NCBI GenBank assembly: GCA_945919165.1
Contig: CAMEIZ010000024.1
Location: forward strand, 1 to 14,607
DNA: 14,607 nt
Source: an uncultured Traorella sp.
GTDB taxonomy: Bacteria > Bacillota_I > Bacilli_A > Erysipelotrichales > Erysipelotrichaceae
Reading direction: 5' to 3'
Under the pieces are notes generated by a model. That model made no database searches. It saw only the letters and a program-made list of their open reading frames with translations, and had not been told where the DNA came from. Positions 8,550-14,481 of this stretch are shown piece by piece. The translations under genes were made by a program, and so were the position numbers. Each line of letters starts with the position of its first letter. The stretch's first letter is position 1.

Positions 8550-8568
8550 GAAAAATATTAACAATTGA
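6388..8568 (+). CDS. MacB-like ABC transporter, ATPase-FtsX permease fusion (copy 1)
   Basis: This 726-residue protein has an N-terminal ATPase and a MacB-type permease in one chain. The ATPase shows Walker A GPSGCGKTT (37-45), Q-loop Q72, Walker B LLLCDEP (136-142), D-loop AALD and H-loop H172. Its signature is CSNGQ (116-120) instead of LSGGQ. TM1 is about 234-250, followed by an acidic extracytoplasmic domain (251-606, containing GQMPLDQNEVIVSKNTA, a stretch typical of MacB-type domains), then TMs at about 609-631, 654-672 and 699-719. MacB-like proteins typically couple ATP hydrolysis to extracytoplasmic motion for peptide efflux or resistance. The start has GGGGG (6376-6380) 7 nt upstream. 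The stop is 17 nt before the regulator gene, so the two are probably cotranscribed. Copy 2 is identical except near the C-terminus, where this copy ends LWRMKNINN. No permease partner is adjacent here, so it may homodimerise or use the partner encoded at 12688. Confidence 0.88.
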   Translation: MKLKGIRKIYHNKNSEVEALKGIDLTFETKGLSVILGPSGCGKTTLMNIISGDDQEFEGERIEVPVISYLTQEIQLFENMSVYENLITVLNDPKQIEEYLMKFDLWEHRNKKVKKCSNGQKKRVQFIRSLLFKPQLLLCDEPTAALDHENAELLMNYLKEVSQEIQVVLVTHDISISEKYADRVIQMGKGIVEKDEWKHVYEKADKETEEKRKGWKETLSLTLREYKSRLGEHLLLITLCVLSMLMIFTTKNLYTTVKSQSDTQMIYYKGKNIVESKPNSYVLQYGYCLEYDMQLYEEIRKVIETSDEILAVEAFYDHDIYDYAYGMITEEDPYDFGERKDAFNPVDLDYIRKIKEITEDSEILWERNSINNDRPIDNAFLISNQIFEKIDDYVEDLRDDIFVSPWLKEVAEIEGYFGDDHYGINMFDLMDDSISLITGQMPLDQNEVIVSKNTADMIMEENGIESYDELIGQTIHLGVYGYQNYYSINYRMLAQEYSIVENPVYMGEENMRMCEIIDLKVVGITDIENEHLRMMFFRNEFTHNPVMNHFVNQREHLYFHYVRFLLKPEANVDAFVEKVNTMIPGFKSTYQSKYEHQISYAKYQDPKTFMIYSTAISVLFLSLIMIVYLFIGKRYKKEHKLMKEYGYDVKLEQFYHTGLMALFSFLTVTFLAQNFCRMVNQFAQKQFGYARFMKFDLNEMILSFFVVFVIIYLIEIVLWRMKNINN

Positions 8569-8585
8569 GGGAAGGGGAATCGTAT

Positions 8586-9812
8586 ATGAATGATGAAATA
8601 AGAATTGAAATAGGGAATATTTTTAAATATTTGAGATCGGAAAGAAAGCTAACGATAGCAGAGGTATCAAATGGTATTTGTTCTTCTAGAACTTATCAGG
8701 AAATTGAAAAGGGAAAAATCAAGAATGTTAATTACTACGAAGAAATTATCCAATATTTCGGTTATGAATACTTTCCTATTGAAGATTTAAAGAATTGGTT
8801 GGAAGATTTTGCTGATTCTTTGTATAAAGCCTGTGATTATATGAATGAACAGGCAATAAAAGAGCTAAATATCCAATACAAAGCTTATTTTCGAGGAAAA
8901 GAAAACGGTATTGTATATAGTCAATATAATGAAGTATTTAAGCATTTATTCCGCTATTATCAAGATGACGAGTATTTGAATGGTGAAGAAATCAAGAAAG
9001 ATTTAAAATTAATACAAATAATTAAAGAAGATAAGTTAAGAATACTTTTAATAGAAGTCATGGATATTTCGAATTGGGATCATGCTGGTGATTATGATTT
9101 AATGGAAGAAATGAAATCTTGGATTGAACAGTATCCAAATAATTTGATAATGCAATATCATATTCATCTTTATGAAAAACTTATGTTAAATATGCAATGC
9201 GGCTTAGAAACTCTTAAAAAAATAGAATTAAACTTAGATAAAAACAATTATTACCGCAAAAGTAAAGTTATGATGGCAAGATTTAATATTATAAAGAATA
9301 TTGATAAAAAAATGGCTGAAATCACAATTAAAGAGTTGACCAAACAAATGGAATTGAAATGTATTCCATACAGACTGAAAAGCAAAATCAATTATAACAT
9401 AGCAAGTTTTTATTATAATATTCAGCTAAATTATGAACAAGCATTGTCATATTATTCAATTTCTTACAAAATGAATAATAAAACGCAGAATGCTTTGTTA
9501 TTTATGTGTGCTTGCTGTCGAGAATTAAATTTAAAACTGCCTGATGAATTAGAAAAATGTGAAATAAACAAAAAAAATCCAAATTCAGTATATTTGGAGT
9601 ACTATAAAAGATTAAAAAAAGATATTGATTGTCGAGAACTTGAAGATTTCATTTTACATAATGTTATGGGAGTATTAAAAAAAGAATTGTATCATAATCC
9701 ATACTGGAAAATATTTGAAAATGAAATGATACGTTTATCGAAAATAACTCGGGACTATTCACTTCTTTACGTTTTTAGAAAAAATATGATAAAAAATAGG
9801 ATTCAATATTAA
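8586..9812 (+). CDS. XRE-HTH regulator with long helical/TPR-like domain (RRNPP, Rgg/PlcR-like)
   Basis: The 408-residue protein has an N-terminal HTH of XRE type (about residues 10-58, including LTIAEVSNGICSSRTYQEIEKGK), where the SSRTYQEIEKG recognition region is typical of Rgg/MutR and PlcR regulators. The remaining 350 residues are predicted almost all helical, with a TPR-like segment at about 268-296 (NIASFYYNIQLNYEQALSYYSISYK). This architecture binds short secreted peptides in the RRNPP family. The ATG at 8586 is chosen because AAGGGG (8572-8577) lies 8 nt upstream; the TTG at 8565 in the same frame lacks a Shine-Dalgarno. It sits between two transporter units and next to a short hydrophobic peptide ORF on the opposite strand, the usual context for a pheromone-responsive regulator. 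The length is greater than the roughly 285-300 residues common for streptococcal Rgg, so it is a divergent member. Confidence 0.8.
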   Translation: MNDEIRIEIGNIFKYLRSERKLTIAEVSNGICSSRTYQEIEKGKIKNVNYYEEIIQYFGYEYFPIEDLKNWLEDFADSLYKACDYMNEQAIKELNIQYKAYFRGKENGIVYSQYNEVFKHLFRYYQDDEYLNGEEIKKDLKLIQIIKEDKLRILLIEVMDISNWDHAGDYDLMEEMKSWIEQYPNNLIMQYHIHLYEKLMLNMQCGLETLKKIELNLDKNNYYRKSKVMMARFNIIKNIDKKMAEITIKELTKQMELKCIPYRLKSKINYNIASFYYNIQLNYEQALSYYSISYKMNNKTQNALLFMCACCRELNLKLPDELEKCEINKKNPNSVYLEYYKRLKKDIDCRELEDFILHNVMGVLKKELYHNPYWKIFENEMIRLSKITRDYSLLYVFRKNMIKNRIQY

Positions 9813-9813
9813 T

Positions 9814-9857
9814 TTCCATCACAGCCTGTTCCAAGACAAATGCCGTAAGTGACGGAA
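9814..9857 (-). terminator. Possible stem-loop ending the minus-strand short peptide transcript
   Basis: On the minus strand TTCCGTCAC (9857-9849) and GTGATGGAA (9822-9814) can form a 9-bp stem with one G-U pair around a 26-nt loop. On the plus strand the same pairing has an A-C mismatch, so it is stronger for the minus transcript. No clear U-run follows, only ATTAATATT. The assignment is tentative. Confidence 0.3.
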
Positions 9858-9868
9858 GAAAGAATTTG

Positions 9869-9922
9869 TTAATTTGGGACAACGGAATTAAATAGCATAA
9901 CTAAAACTAAAAATATTTTCAT
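9869..9922 (-). CDS. Candidate short hydrophobic peptide pheromone (17 aa)
   Basis: On the minus strand an ORF from 9922 down to 9869 encodes MKIFLVLVMLFNSVVPN followed by TAA. GAGG (9933-9930) sits 7 nt before this ATG; an in-frame ATG at 9928 is only 1 nt from it and is less likely. Length (17 residues), an initial lysine followed by a hydrophobic core, and a short polar C-terminal tail match the precursors of RRNPP pheromones such as Rgg SHP peptides. Those are exported, trimmed to a C-terminal fragment and re-imported by an oligopeptide permease. The gene is convergent with the RRNPP-type regulator (stop 9812) and divergent from the Cys-rich gene. The mature form would come from the C-terminal half, perhaps LFNSVVPN or shorter (inference). 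Chance occurrence of a small ORF cannot be excluded, but the coincidence of Shine-Dalgarno, composition and location is strong. Confidence 0.6.
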   Translation of the reverse strand: MKIFLVLVMLFNSVVPN

Positions 9923-10009
9923 TATCATACCTCAGTTTCTAATTCTAACATTAAATAAAAAAATAAACTAAAAATTGCCGTTTGTTTTTAAATTATTATT
10001 TTAACTATA

Positions 10010-10066
10010 AATTCAATGAATATTGGTAATATTTACAAATCTATGATAATATCATATATAATTAAA
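10010..10066 (+). promoter_or_regulatory. Putative regulated promoter of the Cys-rich peptide gene (shared box plus -10)
   Basis: AATTCAATGAATATT (10010-10024), which contains the perfect inverted repeat ATTCA-A-TGAAT, is followed after 29 nt by ATATATAATTAAA (10054-10066) with TATAAT at 10057-10062. The same motif pair and spacing precede unit 1 at 6148-6204. The best -35-like hexamer, TTTACA (10032-10037), is 19 nt from the -10, so the promoter looks weak without help. The box also lies between the divergent short-peptide gene and the Cys-rich gene, so it could serve both. Confidence 0.55.
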
Positions 10067-10084
10067 ATAGAAAGGAGAAGAGAA

Positions 10085-10462
10085 ATGAAGAAATTATTTG
10101 GAGCTATTTTAGCCTCACTCATGGTATTGAATGCAACTGGATCATTGATGACAATTCATGCACACGAATCTACAGTAAACAAACTGGAAATTCATGAATG
10201 TGAAGCCTGTGATAATACAATTGAACCAAGAGTTGTTAAAAAACAATGTCTAAATTGTGCTGGTTATAATACAACCACAATCATTGTTGATCAGGAAGAA
10301 TGGTCGACATCCAGTACCAAAGCCTGCATTCATTACAATTATGGTGTTGATGTTACGCAGAAAAGATCTTACACTTATAAAATTAGCTGTAATACTTGTG
10401 GATTTATTACTGGGCCGTTAACTGCAACTGATACACAAGTAATTTGTCGAGGCTATAATTAG
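10085..10462 (+). CDS. Secreted Cys-rich small protein, candidate bacteriocin-like peptide
   Basis: The 125-residue protein begins with a Sec-type signal peptide: MKKLFG, a hydrophobic core to about residue 22, and a likely cut after TIHA at 26. The mature part of about 99 residues has eight cysteines at 39, 42, 55, 58, 81, 102, 105 and 121. Three of these pairs are CxxC (CEAC, CLNC, CNTC), and the protein ends with CRGYN. This suggests a secreted zinc-ribbon or multi-disulfide fold. The ATG at 10085 has AAAGGAG (10071-10077) 7 nt upstream; the in-frame ATG at 10016 has none and would bury the signal sequence. It is the first gene of a unit followed by a hairpin and two ABC fusion genes, the place normally held by a peptide substrate. 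I do not recognise a characterised family: it does not look like mature lactococcin 972, which lacks this cysteine pattern. Antimicrobial, signalling or envelope roles are open. Confidence 0.72.
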   Translation: MKKLFGAILASLMVLNATGSLMTIHAHESTVNKLEIHECEACDNTIEPRVVKKQCLNCAGYNTTTIIVDQEEWSTSSTKACIHYNYGVDVTQKRSYTYKISCNTCGFITGPLTATDTQVICRGYN

Positions 10463-10464
10463 TA

Positions 10465-12682
10465 ATCAGGTTCCAGAATACTCTGGAACCTTCCATATAT
10501 AAAAAGGGGGGGAAGATGAAATGAAACTAAAAGGGATCAGAAAGATTTATCATAATAAAAACAGTGAAGTAGAAGCGTTAAAAGGCATTGATTTGACTTT
10601 CGAAACAAAAGGTTTGAGTGTCATCTTAGGACCAAGTGGTTGTGGAAAAACAACTCTGATGAATATTATCAGTGGGGATGATCAAGAATTTGAAGGGGAA
10701 AGAATCGAAGTACCTGTAATCAGTTATCTGACACAAGAGATCCAGTTGTTTGAGAATATGAGTGTTTATGAGAATCTGATTACGGTTTTGAATGATCCCA
10801 AGCAAATAGAAGAATATCTGATGAAGTTTGATTTGTGGGAACATCGAAATAAGAAAGTAAAGAAGTGTTCGAATGGTCAGAAAAAAAGAGTCCAATTTAT
10901 TCGCTCTTTATTATTCAAACCTCAATTATTATTATGTGATGAACCCACAGCAGCACTGGATCATGAAAATGCCGAATTATTAATGAACTACCTGAAAGAA
11001 GTATCACAAGAGATTCAGGTTGTTTTGGTGACACATGATATATCCATCTCAGAAAAATATGCAGATCGAGTGATACAAATGGGAAAAGGGATAGTTGAGA
11101 AAGATGAATGGAAACATGTCTATGAGAAAGCAGATAAAGAAACAGAAGAGAAAAGAAAAGGATGGAAGGAAACCCTGTCACTGACACTTCGAGAATATAA
11201 GTCAAGATTAGGGGAGCATTTACTACTCATCACTTTATGTGTTTTATCGATGTTGATGATATTCACCACAAAAAATCTATACACCACAGTCAAATCACAA
11301 AGCGATACACAAATGATATACTACAAAGGAAAGAATATAGTTGAGTCAAAACCAAACAGTTATGTATTACAATATGGTTACTGTTTGGAATATGATATGC
11401 AGTTGTATGAAGAAATCAGAAAAGTGATTGAAACCAGTGATGAAATACTGGCAGTAGAAGCTTTTTATGATCATGATATTTATGATTATGCATATGGTAT
11501 GATAACTGAGGAGGATCCTTATGACTTCGGAGAACGAAAAGATGCTTTTAACCCAGTAGATTTAGATTATATCCGTAAAATAAAGGAAATAACTGAGGAT
11601 TCAGAAATTTTATGGGAACGGAATAGTATAAATAATGATAGACCGATTGATAATGCTTTTCTTATCAGCAATCAAATCTTTGAAAAGATAGACGATTATG
11701 TTGAAGATTTGCGCGATGATATATTTGTTTCACCATGGTTAAAAGAAGTAGCTGAAATAGAAGGTTATTTTGGTGATGATCATTATGGCATAAATATGTT
11801 TGATTTGATGGATGATTCTATATCATTAATCACAGGTCAAATGCCGTTGGATCAAAATGAAGTGATCGTATCGAAAAACACTGCTGATATGATTATGGAA
11901 GAAAATGGTATTGAAAGTTATGATGAATTAATTGGACAAACAATTCATTTGGGTGTTTATGGTTATCAAAACTATTATTCTATAAATTATCGAATGCTGG
12001 CACAAGAATATTCAATTGTAGAAAACCCGGTATATATGGGTGAAGAGAATATGCGAATGTGTGAAATCATTGATCTCAAAGTAGTCGGAATTACTGATAT
12101 AGAAAATGAACATTTAAGAATGATGTTCTTTAGAAATGAGTTTACCCATAATCCGGTAATGAATCATTTTGTGAATCAACGTGAGCATTTGTATTTCCAT
12201 TATGTACGATTTTTATTAAAACCGGAAGCAAATGTAGATGCATTTGTGGAAAAGGTAAATACAATGATACCTGGGTTTAAGAGTACATATCAATCGAAAT
12301 ATGAGCATCAGATTTCTTATGCGAAATATCAGGATCCAAAAACATTCATGATCTACAGTACAGCTATATCAGTTTTATTCTTATCACTGATTATGATTGT
12401 ATATCTGTTTATTGGAAAGCGATATAAAAAGGAACATAAACTGATGAAGGAATATGGATATGATGTGAAATTAGAACAGTTTTATCATACAGGATTGATG
12501 GCTTTATTTTCATTTTTGACAGTGACGTTTTTAGCACAAAATTTCTGCAGGATGGTAAATCAATTTGCTCAGAAGCAATTTGGATATGCAAGGTTTATGA
12601 AGTTTGATTTGAATGAAATGATTCTTTCGTTCTTTGTGGTTTTTATCATGATCTATTTGATTGAGATAGTGTTGTGGAGGAT
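10465..12682 (+). repeat. Direct repeat, copy 2 (hairpin plus ABC fusion gene), about 2.2 kb
   Basis: This is the partner of 6335-8549 in the same orientation, separated from it by about 1.9 kb holding the regulator, the short peptide ORF and the Cys-rich gene. Direct orientation means that recombination between copies would delete the intervening regulator and peptide genes and leave one transporter copy. Confidence 0.93.
10468..10491 (+). promoter_or_regulatory. Intercistronic hairpin between Cys-rich gene and ABC fusion copy 2
   Basis: This is the same 24 nt as 6338-6361: arms AGGTTCCAGA and TCTGGAACCT with loop ATAC. It begins only 5 nt after the TAG stop of the Cys-rich gene (10460-10462), so a terminating ribosome would cover its 5' arm. 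The ribosome binding site GGGGGGG (10506-10512) lies downstream. Such hairpins between a peptide gene and transporter genes commonly set expression ratios in bacteriocin operons; that role here is inference. Confidence 0.75.
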
Positions 12683-12695
12683 AAAGCATGATTAA
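10521..12695 (+). CDS. MacB-like ABC transporter, ATPase-FtsX permease fusion (copy 2)
   Basis: The 724-residue protein is identical in sequence to the 6388-8568 product up to about residue 707. It differs after that (VVFIMIYLIEIVLWRIKHD here). Domain order is the same: ATPase with CSNGQ signature, TM1, large acidic extracytoplasmic domain and three C-terminal TMs. The start is ATG 10521; the ATG at 10516 is out of frame and closes at once. Its stop (12693-12695) lies inside the next gene, whose ATG is at 12688, an 8-nt overlap. Tight coupling implies a stoichiometric complex of this protein with the next ATPase-permease. Together with the upstream secreted peptide it forms a peptide plus transporter operon, likely driven from the box at 10010-10066. 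Confidence 0.88.
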   Translation: MKLKGIRKIYHNKNSEVEALKGIDLTFETKGLSVILGPSGCGKTTLMNIISGDDQEFEGERIEVPVISYLTQEIQLFENMSVYENLITVLNDPKQIEEYLMKFDLWEHRNKKVKKCSNGQKKRVQFIRSLLFKPQLLLCDEPTAALDHENAELLMNYLKEVSQEIQVVLVTHDISISEKYADRVIQMGKGIVEKDEWKHVYEKADKETEEKRKGWKETLSLTLREYKSRLGEHLLLITLCVLSMLMIFTTKNLYTTVKSQSDTQMIYYKGKNIVESKPNSYVLQYGYCLEYDMQLYEEIRKVIETSDEILAVEAFYDHDIYDYAYGMITEEDPYDFGERKDAFNPVDLDYIRKIKEITEDSEILWERNSINNDRPIDNAFLISNQIFEKIDDYVEDLRDDIFVSPWLKEVAEIEGYFGDDHYGINMFDLMDDSISLITGQMPLDQNEVIVSKNTADMIMEENGIESYDELIGQTIHLGVYGYQNYYSINYRMLAQEYSIVENPVYMGEENMRMCEIIDLKVVGITDIENEHLRMMFFRNEFTHNPVMNHFVNQREHLYFHYVRFLLKPEANVDAFVEKVNTMIPGFKSTYQSKYEHQISYAKYQDPKTFMIYSTAISVLFLSLIMIVYLFIGKRYKKEHKLMKEYGYDVKLEQFYHTGLMALFSFLTVTFLAQNFCRMVNQFAQKQFGYARFMKFDLNEMILSFFVVFIMIYLIEIVLWRIKHD

Positions 12696-14421
12696 GATAT
12701 GTGATGGGATGAAGTCATTTAAAGATTTATGTGTGTTTGATCATTTGAATTTAGATATACATGAGCCGGGTTTATATATTATTGAAGGGGAGAGCGGCAG
12801 TGGAAAAAGCACGCTTTTGAATCTTTTGGCAGGCTATGACAGCTTTGATGAGGGAACTTATGAAATTGATTCAAATATTGCGACTATTTTTCAAAATTAT
12901 GAATTAATTGATGAGTTAAATGTAAAGGAGAATATCTTTTTAGAGAAAGAGGATATCACTGAAGAAGATCGTATGATGATTGATATGTTGGGGATTTGGG
13001 ATTTGATGGATCATTATCCAAGAGAAATCTCCGGCGGACAAAAGCAGCGTGTCGGAATAGCACGTGCTTTACTTCTGCATCCTTCGATTATATTGTGTGA
13101 TGAACCAACTGAGTCATTGGATATTGATAATAAGCGAATTGTGATGCAGCTGTTAAAAAAACTCTCTTTAGAGAGAATTGTACTTGTGGCTACGCATGAT
13201 CGAAAAATGATCGAAGAATATGCGGATTGTATTCTACAGCTGAAAAATAGAAAGATCGAACGATTAACCGTTTATCAAAGTAAAAATGAATTGAAAAAAA
13301 TGGATGCAGATCAAAAAGATGATCATCAGATTTCAAAATTAATTCATAAAATTGTCAGAAAGAAGACGATAGCCGCATCGCTTTTAATGGCTTTGTTGAT
13401 GGTGGTCATCCAACAGCTTTTTGTTTATCAGAAAGGACTTTTCTTCATCCCAAAAACACATGAAAGTGTGAATGCTGATGTGTTGTATCTGGAATTAAAT
13501 GCAGCTCATACGGCTTTATATAATTTTGGTTTTCAGGATGACAAGCTTACTCCATACATAAAATTCTTAAATGTTTTAGTTGAAGATGAATCGATACTGG
13601 CAGATATTTATCCGTATGAACCTAATGACCTTTTGATCGAAGGAAAAGCTCCTTCTAAAGATGAAATTCTGATTAATCAGAATTTAGCGAAAAGAATAGG
13701 AAATTGGGAAAATCTAACACTGGATTGTACATATAATGTAGGTGGAGTAAAAGCTGTTAAAACATTTCGCATCAGCGGTGTTGTGAATGAAAGTGATAGT
13801 CAGCTGTTAAGTGCTTATTATGATTTGGATGCCTTGATTTTTGAGTTGAGTATGGGAGATACAGAAACTTATACAAGAGATTTATTGAATAATGGCAGTG
13901 TGTTTAAAATGAGTGTGCCTTATGATGAAATTGAATCTTATTATACCAAGCTTAAGGATAGTACAATGATAATTCCATATAATTCTCTTTATGAACAAAG
14001 AGAACAGTTTAAATTGAACGCCTCGATTTATCAAATGCTGTTTCATCTGTTTGAAGTATTTTTGATAGGTGGATTGATGATATTTGTCATTCTGTATCTT
14101 TATCGCGATACGAAGCATTATTTAGGTATTTGTTCAATTTTGGCATCATTACAGTTTTCACTTCACAAAATTAAAACTACATATTTAAAAGAAAAGCTTT
14201 TGACATTTTTAAAAGCTTTAGTGGGTTGTGAACTAATATTTGTTATCATTCAGCTTATATTTTTTGATTTGAAAAATTATATGCAGAAAAGTGATATGTA
14301 TATTCTTTGCGCGATACCGGTTGGATTAGTGGTCTTGTATCTGTTGACATTACTTGTTTGCATTCGACAGTTAAAAATGAATCGAATTTCCGATATTTTG
14401 AAGGAAAACAAAGATAGTTAA
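12688..14421 (+). CDS. MacB-like ABC transporter, second ATPase-FtsX permease fusion (divergent partner)
   Basis: The 577-residue protein has an N-terminal ATPase with Walker A GESGSGKST (34-42), Q-loop Q69, a canonical signature ISGGQ (114-118), Walker B IILCDEP (134-140) and H-loop H170. TM1 is at about 227-246, followed by a smaller extracytoplasmic domain (about 250-445, with IEGKAPSKDEILINQNLA) and TMs at about 450-472, 505-526 and 537-559. It is clearly different in sequence from the preceding fusion and shorter outside the membrane. GGAGG (12676-12680) 7 nt upstream and the 8-nt overlap support the start. The natural reading is a heterodimer with the 10521 product, in which one ATPase has a degenerate signature and this one the consensus form. 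The role could be export of, or protection from, the Cys-rich peptide. A strong terminator follows immediately. Confidence 0.87.
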   Translation: MIKICDGMKSFKDLCVFDHLNLDIHEPGLYIIEGESGSGKSTLLNLLAGYDSFDEGTYEIDSNIATIFQNYELIDELNVKENIFLEKEDITEEDRMMIDMLGIWDLMDHYPREISGGQKQRVGIARALLLHPSIILCDEPTESLDIDNKRIVMQLLKKLSLERIVLVATHDRKMIEEYADCILQLKNRKIERLTVYQSKNELKKMDADQKDDHQISKLIHKIVRKKTIAASLLMALLMVVIQQLFVYQKGLFFIPKTHESVNADVLYLELNAAHTALYNFGFQDDKLTPYIKFLNVLVEDESILADIYPYEPNDLLIEGKAPSKDEILINQNLAKRIGNWENLTLDCTYNVGGVKAVKTFRISGVVNESDSQLLSAYYDLDALIFELSMGDTETYTRDLLNNGSVFKMSVPYDEIESYYTKLKDSTMIIPYNSLYEQREQFKLNASIYQMLFHLFEVFLIGGLMIFVILYLYRDTKHYLGICSILASLQFSLHKIKTTYLKEKLLTFLKALVGCELIFVIIQLIFFDLKNYMQKSDMYILCAIPVGLVVLYLLTLLVCIRQLKMNRISDILKENKDS

Positions 14422-14422
14422 A

Positions 14423-14481
14423 AAAAGATGTGGTGATGATATATCCTACAAAAAGCAGGAATATCAGTGTCCACATCTTTT
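14423..14481. terminator. Bidirectional terminator between convergent genes
   Basis: The outer arms AAAAGATGTGG (14423-14433) and CCACATCTTTT (14471-14481) are fully complementary. Inside them GATATATCCT (14438-14447) can pair with AGGAATATC (14457-14465) with one bulge. A-rich and T-rich flanks serve both strands. The left arm begins 2 nt after the stop of the plus-strand gene, and the right arm overlaps the stop codon of the minus-strand gene. Confidence 0.85.

Noticed and set aside
8565..8585. TTG start for the regulator overlapping the ABC stop
   Set aside because: No Shine-Dalgarno at proper distance; AAGGGG is placed for ATG 8586.
10016..10084. In-frame upstream ATG that would add 23 residues to the Cys-rich protein
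   Set aside because: It has no Shine-Dalgarno and would place a charged stretch before the signal peptide. It also overlaps the shared box and -10 element, while ATG 10085 has AAAGGAG at ideal spacing.
10085..10462. Assignment of the Cys-rich protein to the lactococcin 972 family
   Set aside because: The mature sequence has eight cysteines in CxxC pairs and lacks the recognisable lactococcin 972 pattern; only the neighbourhood is reminiscent.
6335..12682. The 2.2-kb repeats as insertion sequences or a transposon
   Set aside because: There is no transposase, terminal inverted repeat or target duplication. The repeat is a transporter gene with its leader.
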